A DNA stretch of 64,000 nt from CAVXYG01 sp963766005 (GCA_963766005.1 CAVXYG010000012.1:1-64000); one strand, 5' to 3'; counted from the stretch's first letter, positions 1-8,793 are shown. Made by a program: numbers and translations. The notes: generated by a model from the letters alone, not told the origin.

Positions 1-337
1 TGGTATCCCCGGCTACCGCACCTGCAGTACGAGAAGGCGCCACGACCTCTCCCGGACCAGCCTGCGCCGCAACACGGGACGCAAGGCGATGGCCTTGCAC
101 TGATCGACCGGGGACGAGGCTCTCCCGCCTCGTCGCCACCAATCGCGTCCATCTGGGCGATGTGATGCGGTGAGCCATTCCGGGCGATATGCCCGCGCCC
201 CGGCGACTTGGCACAGCCCTCGGCGGCAGGGTCGGCCTACGAGGGCCGCCGGATACGCTGAGCGAGCGCGGGCGAATTGCCTGCATCAGGGCTACGGACC
301 AGCGGGCGCAGGCGTTGTGCGCTCGCAGCATCTGGAG

Positions 338-815
338 CCGAAGCCAGTGCCGGACTCTGTTGTGCCGGAACCGCGGGACTGTGACGGGGTCCGGTACGTG
401 CATCTGCCGCTGGCCTCGTCCCGACCTCGACCGCCCACCAAACCGACCGGAAGCACACCGAGTAGTGCACAAAGAAGCAGCCCCGCCGGATCACGGGGGG
501 AGATGCCGGGCGGGGGCTTGAGCAGAGTGCACCAGCGGCCGTGTTCGGCGACGCAGGCGGGGCCGGCGGGCCGTTCTTTCGACTGCACCCCAACGAACGG
601 GCGGCGGCGGGGTTGCCTGGTGTGTGAATGTGCGCGATAGATGGCGGCAATCTGATCGATGTGTTTGGCGGCTCCCGCAGCTCGAGCTGCCTGAAGTACT
701 CGAAGGGCGACGGTCTGGCCGGCGGCCGAGGGCGGGGCGGGGGCGGCGGCCGTTGTACCTGATCCCGTCAGGGCCCCCGGGGTTCCGGCACACAGATACC
801 GGCACTGGCTTCCGC
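338..815. repeat. Imperfect ~60 bp inverted repeat pair
   Basis: The plus strand at 338-397 and the minus strand at 815-755 carry the same ~60-base sequence with a few substitutions. Shared blocks include AAGCCAGTGCCGG, TGTGCCGGAACC and GACGGG. The arms are about 360 bp apart. This could be the ends of a decayed mobile element or two copies of a small dispersed palindromic element. No transposase frame is recognisable between the arms. Confidence 0.6.
443..590 (+). repeat. Dispersed ~145 bp repeat, copy A
   Basis: This stretch matches 20205-20343 in the same orientation. By eye most bases agree, with several substitutions and indels of 2 to about 6 bases. Conserved blocks include CACAAAGAAGCAG, GATGCCGGGCGGGG and GTTCGGCGACGCAGGCGGG. 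Neither copy lies in a plausible gene. The two copies bracket the accessory region of this window, so they may be insertion or recombination boundaries, or a short non-coding repeat family. Confidence 0.7.
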
Positions 816-1001
816 TACAACTGCCGACCGCGCCCGGTGCCCGCGGACGGCGGCCGCGGGCGTTGTGCCGGAAACGTTCGTTTGTGCCGCGGGCTTTGGG
901 CGCGATGCGGGAGCCCGGGCCCGAGTGCTCGCGGCGGGATGGGGGATCGGCGGAGGATTCGTTCAGAGCCCCCGACCGGCCAGCGGAGCGGAGGCGTGAC
1001 T

Positions 1002-3470
1002 CTACACCTTCGCGCCGCGCAGCCGCAGGGCGTTGACGACCACCGAGACGCTGGACAGGCTCATCGCGGCGGCGGCGATCATCGGGGACAGCAGCAGCCC
1101 GGTGAAGGGGTAGAGGACGCCGGCGGCGATGGGGATGCCGAGGGTGTTGTAGATGAACGCGAAGCCGAGGTTCTGCTTCATGTTCCGCACGGTGGCGATC
1201 GAGACGCCGCGGGCGGCGGTGATGCCGCGCAGGTCGCCTTTGACGAGGGTGATCTGCGCGGTGTCGATGGCGATGTCGCTGCCGGTGCCCATGGCGATGC
1301 CGATGTCGGCCTGCGCGAGGGCGGGGGCGTCGTTGATGCCGTCCCCGGCCATCGCGACCAGCCGCCCCTGCTGCTGCAGGTCGGCGACGATCGCGAGCTT
1401 GTCGTCGGGTTTCACCCCGGCGTGCCAGGCGTCGATGCCCAGCTGCTCCGCGACGTGCCGCGCGGGCGCGGGGGCGTCGCCGGTGGCCATCACGATGGTC
1501 ATGCCGTCGGCATGCAACGCGTCTACGGCGTGCGGGGTGGAGTCCTTGATGGCGTCGGTCAGCGCGATGATCCCGACCCGTGTCCCGTCGACGGCGGCGC
1601 TGATGACGGTGGAGTCCGGGTCGGCCCGCTCGTCGAGGGCGTGGTCGTGGCTGATGTCGTCCTGGTGCATCATCGCCATGTTGCCGACGACGACGGCGCG
1701 CCCGTCGATCGTGGCCCGCACCCCGGAGCCGGGGGCGGCCTCGAACGCTTCGGGCTCGGCCAGCCGCACGCCCGCCCGCTCCGCGGCGGTGGTGACCGCG
1801 CGGGCGATGGGGTGCTCGCTGGACCTGTTCGCGCTGCCCGCGTAGTGCAGGACCTGCTGCTCCGTCCAGCCGTCCGCGGGCAGCACGGCGCTGACGCCCG
1901 GCCGGCCGATGGTGAGGGTGCCGGTCTTGTCGACCACGAGGGTGTCGATCTGCCGCATCTTCTCCATGGCGGCGGCGTCGGAGAACAGCACGCCGTGCTT
2001 GGCGCCCAGTCCGGTGCCGACCATGACCGACATCGGGGTGGCCAGGCCCAGGGCGCAGGGGCAGGCGATGATCAGCACCGAGACGGCGGCGACGATGGCG
2101 TGGCCCCAGCTGGGGTCCGGGCCGACCAGCCCCCAGACGAGGAACGTGACGATCGCGATCCCGATGACGGCGAGCACGAACCTGCCCGCGACCCGGTCGG
2201 CCAGCCGCTGCATGGGTGCTTTGGACCGCCGCGCGGTCGCGACCATCTCCACCACCCGGGACAGCACCGTGTCGGCGCCGACCTGGGCGGCGGTCACCAC
2301 GAGCGCGCCGGTGGTGTTGAGGGTGCCGCCGATGACCCGGTCGCCGGGCTCCTTGTCGGCGGGCACCGGCTCCCCGGTGAGCATCGACTCGTCGATCGCG
2401 GACCGCCCGGACTCCACCAGCCCGTCCACGGGGACCTTCTCCCCGGGGCGGACGCGGACCCGGTCGCCGACGACGATCTGCGCGAGCGGCACCTCCTCCT
2501 CGCCGTCGCCGGTGACCCGGCGGGCTGTGGCGGGGGCGAGGTCGAGCAGGCCCTTGATGGCGTCGCCGGTGGTGGCGCGGGCCCGCAGCTCCAGCACCTG
2601 GCCGAGCAGGGTGAGGGTGCAGATGACCGCCGCCGCCTCGAAGTACACCGGCACCATGCCCTCGTCGTCGCGCAGCGACTCGGGGAAGACGCCCGGTGCG
2701 GCGGTGGCGATGACGGAGTAGGTGTAGGCGGCGCCCACGCCCAGGCCGATCAGGGTCCACATGTTCGGGCTGCGGTTGCGCACCGAATCGGCGAACCAGG
2801 CGAAGAACTGTCCGGCGCACCACAGCACCACCGGGGTCGCGATCGCCAGCTCCACCCACGGCTGGACGTCCGCGGCCAGCGCAGGGAAGCCGAGCACGGT
2901 GATGGACAGCAGCGCCAGGGACAGCGGCACCGAGATCCAGAACCGGCGGGCCATGTCCCGGTACTCGCGCATCGCGGTGTCGTCGTCCGCGGCCGGGAGC
3001 AGCGGCTCCAGGTGCATGCCGCAGATCGGGCAGCGGCCAGGCTTGTCGCGCACGATCTCCGGGTGCATCGGGCACGTGTATTGGGCGGCGCCCGACCGCG
3101 GCGGCGCCGTGCGCGTGGCCGGTGGGTGAGGGTGCTGGTGGGCGCCCGAGCGGAGCTCCTCCGCCGGGACCAGCCGCATGCCGCACTTCGGGCAGCCTGC
3201 CGGCCCGTCGCCGGTGACGTCCGGGTGCATCGGGCACACGTAGCCCGCCCGCCGGTCGGTCCCCGCGGCGGTCGGGCCGCCATGGCCGTGCCCGTGATGG
3301 CCGTACCCGTGGGATGCGGCGGCAGCGTCGGCGGCGGGGACCAGGCGCATGGCGCACTTGGGGCATTCCGAGGGCCCGGTGCCGGTGACCTCGGGGTGCA
3401 TCGGGCAGACGTACCCGTCGCCCGCCCCGGCGCCGGCACCGGGACCGGTGGCGGCATGGTGCTGGCTCAT
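1002..3470 (-). CDS. Copper-type P1B ATPase with three N-terminal metal-binding modules
   Basis: An 822-residue membrane pump that should export copper (Cu+ most likely) using ATP. Instead of the usual ferredoxin-like CXXC domains it begins with three YVCPMHP...CPKCGM-type heavy-metal-binding modules (about residues 20-46, 77-103 and 131-156) separated by His-rich linkers. Catalytic parts are intact: CPC in the membrane near 470, DKTGTLT near 513, an SSEHPIA segment with the HP motif, and GDGIND near 706. The ATG at 3470 is preceded by AAGGAGG; an open frame continues upstream but has no better start. Last gene of the copper operon, 10 bp after the BNR lipoprotein. Copper versus another soft metal is inferred from neighbours and CPC. 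Confidence 0.93.
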   Translation of the reverse strand: MSQHHAATGPGAGAGAGDGYVCPMHPEVTGTGPSECPKCAMRLVPAADAAAASHGYGHHGHGHGGPTAAGTDRRAGYVCPMHPDVTGDGPAGCPKCGMRLVPAEELRSGAHQHPHPPATRTAPPRSGAAQYTCPMHPEIVRDKPGRCPICGMHLEPLLPAADDDTAMREYRDMARRFWISVPLSLALLSITVLGFPALAADVQPWVELAIATPVVLWCAGQFFAWFADSVRNRSPNMWTLIGLGVGAAYTYSVIATAAPGVFPESLRDDEGMVPVYFEAAAVICTLTLLGQVLELRARATTGDAIKGLLDLAPATARRVTGDGEEEVPLAQIVVGDRVRVRPGEKVPVDGLVESGRSAIDESMLTGEPVPADKEPGDRVIGGTLNTTGALVVTAAQVGADTVLSRVVEMVATARRSKAPMQRLADRVAGRFVLAVIGIAIVTFLVWGLVGPDPSWGHAIVAAVSVLIIACPCALGLATPMSVMVGTGLGAKHGVLFSDAAAMEKMRQIDTLVVDKTGTLTIGRPGVSAVLPADGWTEQQVLHYAGSANRSSEHPIARAVTTAAERAGVRLAEPEAFEAAPGSGVRATIDGRAVVVGNMAMMHQDDISHDHALDERADPDSTVISAAVDGTRVGIIALTDAIKDSTPHAVDALHADGMTIVMATGDAPAPARHVAEQLGIDAWHAGVKPDDKLAIVADLQQQGRLVAMAGDGINDAPALAQADIGIAMGTGSDIAIDTAQITLVKGDLRGITAARGVSIATVRNMKQNLGFAFIYNTLGIPIAAGVLYPFTGLLLSPMIAAAAMSLSSVSVVVNALRLRGAKV

Positions 3471-3480
3471 GGTTCCTCCT

Positions 3481-4374
3481 TCAGTCGCCGGGCAGTCCGG
3501 TGATGCGCGCGGTGAACGTGGCCCCGGCGTCGGTGCTCTCCCAAAGGGTGCCGCCCTGCAGGACGACGATGCGGTCGCCGGCGGCGGCCAGCGCGGCCGG
3601 TTGGCCTGCGACCTCGCCGGTGGCGGTCCAGGTCGCTCCAGCATCTGTGGACCGCATGATCTTGCCGTCCGGGGCGGCGCCGATGAGGCCGGTGCCGGTC
3701 CAGGCCAGGTAGGCGATCAGCGGCGCGCCGGGGATGGGGGCCCAGGTCTGCCCGCCGTCGCCGCTGCCGAGCGGCCCGGTCTGGGTGGTGGCGATGGCCT
3801 GCGCCGGGTCGGCGGGGTTCAGGGCGAGGTCGAACGGCCCCTCGCCGTGCGTCGCCCACCCGGCCCCCTCGTCGGTGGACCGCCACAGCAGCCCATCGCC
3901 GGAGTTGACGCCCAGGACCGTGGCGCCGCTGGTCGCGATGCGGTGGAAGTCGGCCTCGCCGGCCAGGGACACCGGCTGCCAGGTGGCGCCGCCGTCGGCG
4001 GATACCAGCAGCCCGAGGTCGGCCGGGGCGTCCATGCCGGGGCCGGGGTGGCCCGAGGCCAGCCACCAGTCGGCGGCGGGAGCGAACCCCATCACGTCGA
4101 ACGGCTCCCCGACGAGCGCGGGGGCCTGCCCCGGGTCCTGCCGGTACAGGCCCTCGTGGGTGCCCAGCAGCACGGCGCCGCCGTCCAGGGCCACGTTGTG
4201 CACGTGCCCGATGTCGATGCCGTCCGCGGACACCGGCGCGGCTGGAGCCTGCGCGGTGGGCGACGTGGACGACGCAGTGGTCGCCTGGTCCCCGGGGTCG
4301 GCGCTGCAGCCGGCGACCAGGGCGGCCGCGGTCAGCGCGGCGAGGGCGGCGGCGGCCCGCGAATGGAGCCTCAC
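3481..4374 (-). CDS. BNR/sortilin-repeat lipoprotein (F510_1955-like)
   Basis: A 297-residue exported protein. The N-terminus is a lipoprotein signal with lipobox LVAGC (Cys about 24), followed by a low-complexity Ser/Thr/Ala linker and then repeated beta-propeller blades of the S-x-D-x-G-x-T-W type (for example SADGGATW, STDEGAGW, STDAGATW). Such propellers are often annotated as glycosyl hydrolase or photosystem-assembly-like; no enzymatic activity can be claimed. The GTG start overlaps the TGA of the DUF305 gene, indicating translational coupling. Its place between copper-binding proteins and the copper ATPase suggests a periplasmic-side role in copper handling, which is inference. Confidence 0.85.
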   Translation of the reverse strand: MRLHSRAAAALAALTAAALVAGCSADPGDQATTASSTSPTAQAPAAPVSADGIDIGHVHNVALDGGAVLLGTHEGLYRQDPGQAPALVGEPFDVMGFAPAADWWLASGHPGPGMDAPADLGLLVSADGGATWQPVSLAGEADFHRIATSGATVLGVNSGDGLLWRSTDEGAGWATHGEGPFDLALNPADPAQAIATTQTGPLGSGDGGQTWAPIPGAPLIAYLAWTGTGLIGAAPDGKIMRSTDAGATWTATGEVAGQPAALAAAGDRIVVLQGGTLWESTDAGATFTARITGLPGD

Positions 4375-5012
4375 GGCGCCGGAGTCCCCGGCGGGGTCGC
4401 CAGCATCTGTTGCATGGTGGCGATCTCGGCCTGCTGCGCGGTGATGATGCCGTCGGCCAGCGCCGCGACCTGCGGGTCCAGGGTCGCCGCGGCGGCCTGC
4501 TCGGCCATGTCGATGGCGCCCTGGTGGTGCTCGGTCATCATCTGCAGCCACGCCTGGTCGAACTCGGCGCCGGTCATCCCCTCGAGGGCCGCCATGTCCT
4601 GATCGCTCATCATCCCCGAGACCGTCATGCCGCCCATGTCGTGGTCCATGCCCTCCATATCTTCGGGCGAGGTGGCGCCGGGCATCGCCGTCGGCTGGTC
4701 CCAGCCCTCAAGCATCATGGTCATCTGCTGGATCTCGGGGCCCTGCGCCGCCTCGATCTGCCCGGCGAGCTCCTGGACCTGCGCCGACGCGCCGGAGGCA
4801 GGGTCCAGCGCCATGCCGGCCATCGCCACGGCCTGCTGGTGGTGCGGGATCATCGCCTGCGCGAATGCGGCGTCCGAGGCCGACGCTGTGGTGGTCGCCC
4901 CGTCCGAGGTCGCCGCCGCCCCGTCGCCGGACGGGTCGTCGCTGCAGGCGGACAGCCCGACGGCCAGCGCGGCCGCGATCCCCAGCGCGGCCAGCTTCCT
5001 GGTGTGCTTCAT
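4371..5012 (-). CDS. DUF305 lipoprotein, probable copper binding
   Basis: A 213-residue lipoprotein: MKHTRK, a hydrophobic segment and the lipobox LSAC (Cys about 23). Two helical DUF305 units follow, each with a His-pair signature (MIPHHQQAVAMAGMAL and MMTEHHQGAIDMAEQA) and many Met residues, a composition expected for Cu(I) binding outside the membrane. The family recurs in copper-resistance clusters. ATG is preceded by AAGGGGAA. It follows the multicopper oxidase by 12 bp and overlaps the BNR gene. A good candidate for an extracytoplasmic copper sponge or chaperone; the exact role is not shown. Confidence 0.9.
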   Translation of the reverse strand: MKHTRKLAALGIAAALAVGLSACSDDPSGDGAAATSDGATTTASASDAAFAQAMIPHHQQAVAMAGMALDPASGASAQVQELAGQIEAAQGPEIQQMTMMLEGWDQPTAMPGATSPEDMEGMDHDMGGMTVSGMMSDQDMAALEGMTGAEFDQAWLQMMTEHHQGAIDMAEQAAAATLDPQVAALADGIITAQQAEIATMQQMLATPPGTPAP

Positions 5013-5024
5013 GGTGGTTCCCCT

Positions 5025-6479
5025 TCAGGTGGTGTAGTCCAGGCGGGTCATCATGCCCGCCTCGGCGTGGTAGGCGTTGTGGCAGTGGACCATCCACTGC
5101 CCCGGGTTGTCGGCGGCGAAGTCGACCTCGGCGGCGCCCATCGAAGGGACCAGGAGGGTGTCCTTCCGGGCGCCGTCGCCGCCGGCGGGGCCGAGCTGGA
5201 AGGTGTGCCCGTGCAGGTGGACCGGGTGCGGCATCATCGACCGGTTCACGATCCGCAGCCGCCCGGCCTGCCCCTGCCCGACGGTCAGCGGCACCGTGTC
5301 GTCGTAGGTGCGCCCGTTGATCGTCCATTCGTACGGTCCCATCGACCCGCCCAGGACCAGGTCCTGCACCCGATCCGGGCCCCGGCCCGGCAGCGCGGCG
5401 CCGGCGGCCGCCCGCAGCCCGGCCACGGTCAGCGGCGGCCCGTCGAGGCCCTCCGGCAGCGCCCCGGCGTCCGGGACCGGCCCAGTGCCGGTGCGGATCA
5501 GCGCCCGCGCGCCGCCGGTCCCGCCGGACTTGCCGACCGGACGCGCGACCAGCGGGAACACCCCGTCGGACAGGGCGACGGTCGCGTCGTACCGCTCGCC
5601 CATCCCGATCCGCACCGCACCGGCCGTCACCGGTTCGACCGGCCAGCCGTCGCTGTGGGTGACGGTCAGGTCGTGCCCGCCCAGGGCGACGTCGAAGATC
5701 GTGTCAGCGGCGGCGTTGATGAGCCGCAGCCGCACCCGCTGGCCGGGCCCGGCCAGCAGCACGTCCGGGTCGCCCGGCGCCCGGCCGTTGACCAGGTACA
5801 GCGGGTAGTCCACGTCGCCGCCGTCCATCCCGCGGTGCATGCCCATCATCCCGCCCCCGGAGTCGCGCAGCCCGGCGTAGATGTCCTGCGGGGAGGGCCC
5901 GACGCCGTCGGTCCAGTCGTCCAGCACGACGACCCACTCCGCGTCGTAGCCGCCGGGCTCGGCGGGGTCGTCGACGATGAACGGCGCGTACAGGCCGCGG
6001 TCGGCCTGCAGGCCGGTGTGCGGGTGGAACCAGTACGTGCCCGGGTCCGGGACCACGAACTCGAACGCGAAGCCCCCTCCCGGCGGCACCGGCTCGGAGG
6101 TCACGTGCGGGACGCCGTCCATGTCGTTGCGGATCGCCAGCCCGTGCCAGTGCACCGACGTCTCCTCGGGAAGGTCGTTGGCGAACGCGACCCGTACCAG
6201 GTCCCCTGCGGTCGCGCGGATCGGCGGCCCGGGGACCGTGCCGCCGTACGCCCACGTCGTCACGACCCGGCCGCCGAGGTCGACGTCCACCTGCCCCGCA
6301 GCGAGCTGGTAGGCGCGGACCGCCCCGGTGGTGGGGCGGGCCGATTCGGCCGCCGCCACCTGCGACGGCCCCACCAGGCCCGGCGCGGCGCGGGTGCAGG
6401 CCGCCAGCCCGGCGGCCGCGCCGGCGCCGAGCAGCCCGACCAGCACCTGGCGGCGGGTCGGCGCTGCGGGGGTCTCCAT
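5025..6479 (-). CDS. Multicopper oxidase (CueO/laccase-like)
   Basis: A 484-residue exported oxidase, first gene of the copper operon. It opens with a twin-arginine signal (TRRQVLVG) and a LAAC lipobox, so it should be folded in the cytoplasm, exported by Tat and possibly lipid-anchored. All four copper ligand motifs are present: HWHG near 108, WFHPHTG near 150, HPVHLHGH near 415 and HCHNAYHAEAGM near 465 with the T1 Cys-His-Met set. The expected reaction is oxidation of Cu(I) or phenolics with reduction of O2 to water. A 46-bp leader separates the ATG from the 6525-6566 palindrome. Confidence 0.95.
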   Translation of the reverse strand: METPAAPTRRQVLVGLLGAGAAAGLAACTRAAPGLVGPSQVAAAESARPTTGAVRAYQLAAGQVDVDLGGRVVTTWAYGGTVPGPPIRATAGDLVRVAFANDLPEETSVHWHGLAIRNDMDGVPHVTSEPVPPGGGFAFEFVVPDPGTYWFHPHTGLQADRGLYAPFIVDDPAEPGGYDAEWVVVLDDWTDGVGPSPQDIYAGLRDSGGGMMGMHRGMDGGDVDYPLYLVNGRAPGDPDVLLAGPGQRVRLRLINAAADTIFDVALGGHDLTVTHSDGWPVEPVTAGAVRIGMGERYDATVALSDGVFPLVARPVGKSGGTGGARALIRTGTGPVPDAGALPEGLDGPPLTVAGLRAAAGAALPGRGPDRVQDLVLGGSMGPYEWTINGRTYDDTVPLTVGQGQAGRLRIVNRSMMPHPVHLHGHTFQLGPAGGDGARKDTLLVPSMGAAEVDFAADNPGQWMVHCHNAYHAEAGMMTRLDYTT

Positions 6480-6524
6480 GGCGGCAACTGTGCCGGGGGC
6501 GGCTGGAGGTTCGAACCAGATCGG

Positions 6525-6566
6525 ATGAAGGTTCGATGAAGGAGCCGGCCTTCATCGAACCTTCAT
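6525..6566. promoter_or_regulatory. Perfect 18+18 bp palindrome, probable response-regulator operator
   Basis: Arms at 6525-6542 and 6549-6566 are exact reverse complements around a 6-base spacer. Each arm contains two ATGAAGG half-sites 11 bp apart, the spacing typical for OmpR/PhoB-class regulators binding one face of the helix. It lies between the divergent starts at 6479 and 6626, so one site could control both the copper operon and the sensor-regulator operon. A related GGTTCGAACC palindrome lies at about 6508-6517. Confidence 0.75.
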
Positions 6567-6625
6567 GGACGCTGGACCGCAGCGATACCTCGCGGCGCGA
6601 TGGTGGCGGAAGCAGGAGGTGCACC

Positions 6626-6901
6626 ATGATGGGTTGGTACGACGACGGATGGTCCTACGGCTGGATGGTCGTGATGATGCTCGGCTGGGCGGTCCTCATC
6701 GCGGTGGCGGTCTGGGCGGTGGTGGCGCTGACCCGGCGCGGCGACCGGGCCGAGGGGCGGGCGGCCTCGCCGGCGCCGACGGCGCGGCAGGTGCTGGACG
6801 GCCGGTTCGCGGCGGGGGAGATCTCCGGGCAGGAGTACATGGAGGCGCGCCGCCTCCTGGACGACGGGACCGGTCCGGCCGACCGGCCGGCGCCGGCCTG
6901 A
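6626..6901 (+). CDS. Small SHOCT-domain membrane protein
   Basis: A 91-residue protein with a Trp/Tyr-rich start, one strong transmembrane helix (about residues 12-35, VVMMLGWAVLIAVAVWAVVA) and a C-terminal SHOCT module (about 60-86; LDGRFAAGEISGQEYMEARR). SHOCT modules are short helical segments often found at the ends of membrane proteins; function is unknown. AGGAGGT precedes the ATG. It begins the operon with the response regulator (21-bp gap) and histidine kinase, on the far side of the palindrome from the multicopper oxidase. Confidence 0.85.
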   Translation: MMGWYDDGWSYGWMVVMMLGWAVLIAVAVWAVVALTRRGDRAEGRAASPAPTARQVLDGRFAAGEISGQEYMEARRLLDDGTGPADRPAPA

Positions 6902-6922
6902 CCGCGGCGGGAGGAGGCACGG

Positions 6923-7630
6923 GTGGACCAGCGCCGCGTCCTGGTGGTCGACGACGAGCGGCCGCTCGCCCGGGTCGTCGGCTCCTACCTGCAGGCTGAG
7001 GGCTTCGCCGTCGACCTCGCGCACGACGGCCCCAGCGCCGTCGACGCCGCCCGCGGCGCCGATCCGGAGCTGGTCGTGCTCGACGTTATGCTGCCGGGGT
7101 TCGACGGGATCGAGGCGTGCCGCCGGATCCGGCAGTTCAGCGACTGCTACATCATCATGCTCACCGCCCGCGACGAGGAGATCGACAAGGTCGTCGGGCT
7201 CTCCGTCGGGGCCGACGACTACCTCGTGAAGCCGTTCTCGCCGCGCGAGCTCGTCGCCCGCGTGCGGGCCATGCTGCGCCGCCCCCGCACCGGCGCCGTC
7301 GCCCGGGAGCCGGCCGATGCCGAGCGGCTCACGTCCGGGGGCCTGGTCGTCGACACGGTGTCGCGGAAAGCCTGGCTGTCCGGCGATGAGCCCGAGCTGG
7401 ACCTCACCCGCACCGAGTTCGACCTGCTGGCAGTGCTCGCGGCAAGCCCCCGGCGGGCGTTCACTAGGCGCCAGCTCATCGACGAGGTGTGGGGGCCGGA
7501 CTGGTTCGGGGACGAGCACATCGTCGACGTCCACATCGGGCACCTTCGCCGCAAGCTCGGCGACGACGCCGCGCGGCCCCGCCACATCCGCACCGTCCGC
7601 GGCGTCGGCTACGGCATGGCGGCCCCGTGA
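6923..7630 (+). CDS. OmpR/PhoB-family response regulator, probable copper regulator
   Basis: A 235-residue two-component regulator. The receiver domain (1-120) has the acidic pair DD at 10-11, phospho-acceptor Asp54 in VVLDVML, and Lys in LVKPF near 103. A winged-helix DNA-binding domain occupies about 140-233 (FTRRQLIDEVWG, RKLGDDAARPRHIRTVRGVGYGM). The GTG start follows GGGAGGAGG. It overlaps the kinase gene by GTGA. Because it adjoins a copper operon and a palindrome with 11-bp repeats, it most likely responds to copper or envelope stress; this is inference. Confidence 0.93.
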   Translation: MDQRRVLVVDDERPLARVVGSYLQAEGFAVDLAHDGPSAVDAARGADPELVVLDVMLPGFDGIEACRRIRQFSDCYIIMLTARDEEIDKVVGLSVGADDYLVKPFSPRELVARVRAMLRRPRTGAVAREPADAERLTSGGLVVDTVSRKAWLSGDEPELDLTRTEFDLLAVLAASPRRAFTRRQLIDEVWGPDWFGDEHIVDVHIGHLRRKLGDDAARPRHIRTVRGVGYGMAAP

Positions 7631-8793
7631 GCCGCCGCAGCGGCATCGCCGCCCGGCTGCTGGCCGCACAACTCATCGTCCTGGCCGTGGCCGGCGCGAC
7701 GATGGTCGTCACGGTCCTGCTCGTCGCCCCCGGCCTGTTCCGCTACCACCTGCAGCACACCGGGGAGGATTCCCCGATCGTCCAGCAGCACGCGCAGGAG
7801 GCCTTCGAACTCTCCTTCGCCATCGCGGTGGCCGTCGCCGGCGCGGCGGCCCTGATCACCGCCGGGGTCCTGTTCTGGCTGCTGACCCGCCGCGTCAGCA
7901 GGCCGGTGGAAGATCTCGCCGACGCAGCGGCGTCCATCGCCGCGGGCCGCTACGACGTGACCGTGCCGTCCGACGGATACGGCCGCGAGCTGACCACCCT
8001 GGCGGCGTCCTTCCACGGCATGGCGCGGCGGCTGGCGTCCGCCGAGACCGCCCGCACCCGGCTGCTGGCCGACCTCGCCCACGAGATCCGCACCCCCCTG
8101 GCCACCCTGGAGGCCCACATCGACGGCCTGGAGGACGGCATCGTGGCGGCCGGCCCCGAGACCTACGCCGTCATGCGCGCCCAGGTCGACAGGCTGCGCC
8201 GACTGGCCAGCGACATCAAACTGGCCGCCGCCGCGCAGGAGCACGCCCTGCACCTGCGCACGGCCCCGCAGGAGCCGGGGGCGCTGCTCGCGGCGGCGCG
8301 CGAGGCCGCCGCTCCCCGTTACGCCGCCAAGGGCGTCGCCCTGCAGCGCGGACCGTCCCGCCCCTGCCCACAGGTGATTGCCGACGCCGACCGCATCGGG
8401 CAGGTGCTGGCCAACCTGCTGGACAACGCACTGCGCCACACCCCCCCGGGGGGTGCGGTGCGGCTGGCCTGCACCCCGGTGCCCGACGGACAGATCGAGA
8501 TCACCGTCACCGACACCGGCGACGGCGTCCCCGCCGACCAGCTCGACGCCATCTTCGACCGGTTCCACCGCATCGACGGGGCGCGCGGCTCCGGAGACGG
8601 CAGCGGCAGCGGGCTCGGCCTCACCATCGCACGAGCGATAGCCGCCGACCACGGCGGCAGCCTCACCGCCGCCAGCCAGGGCCCCGGCCACGGAACCACG
8701 ATGACGCTGCGGCTGCCCTGCGCCCCGCAGCACAGACCGGCGCCCGCACCGGCACCGGGATCCGCCAGGGCCCGGGGCGGCGGCCAGCGATGA
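7627..8793 (+). CDS. Membrane sensor histidine kinase
   Basis: A 388-residue kinase paired with the preceding regulator. It has two transmembrane helices (about 10-36 and 60-85) enclosing only a short extracytoplasmic loop, an HAMP linker (about 85-140), the H-box DLAHEIRTP with phosphorylated His near 153, and an ATPase domain with N-box NLLDNALRH near 262, DTGDG near 297 and GSGSGLGL near 322. The GTG start overlaps the regulator's TGA. The ~25-residue sensor loop is much shorter than in a CusS-type periplasmic metal sensor, so it may sense within the membrane or through a partner such as the SHOCT protein. Confidence 0.92.
   Translation: MSRRSGIAARLLAAQLIVLAVAGATMVVTVLLVAPGLFRYHLQHTGEDSPIVQQHAQEAFELSFAIAVAVAGAAALITAGVLFWLLTRRVSRPVEDLADAAASIAAGRYDVTVPSDGYGRELTTLAASFHGMARRLASAETARTRLLADLAHEIRTPLATLEAHIDGLEDGIVAAGPETYAVMRAQVDRLRRLASDIKLAAAAQEHALHLRTAPQEPGALLAAAREAAAPRYAAKGVALQRGPSRPCPQVIADADRIGQVLANLLDNALRHTPPGGAVRLACTPVPDGQIEITVTDTGDGVPADQLDAIFDRFHRIDGARGSGDGSGSGLGLTIARAIAADHGGSLTAASQGPGHGTTMTLRLPCAPQHRPAPAPAPGSARARGGGQR

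Larger units (their letters stand above)
1..1001. other. Left end without a convincing gene
   Basis: No reading frame here gives a recognisable protein; the long open frames lack ribosome binding sites and look like GC-driven artefacts. The first 100 bases read in one plus frame as a basic peptide ending at a TGA near 100, which could be the tail of a gene entering from the left, but I cannot assign it. The stretch holds two repeat structures listed separately, at 338-815 and 443-590. It sits downstream of the copper operon, whose last gene ends at 1002. Confidence 0.5.

Noticed and set aside
292..3366. Very long Arg/Pro/Ala-rich open frames opposite and overlapping the copper ATPase on both strands
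   Set aside because: They are frame shadows in high-GC DNA with no domains, no ribosome binding sites, and they cover a gene with clear catalytic motifs.
6505..6520. GGTTCGAACC resembling a tRNA T-loop
   Set aside because: No acceptor stem, D-arm or anticodon arm around it; it is a small palindrome in the operator region.
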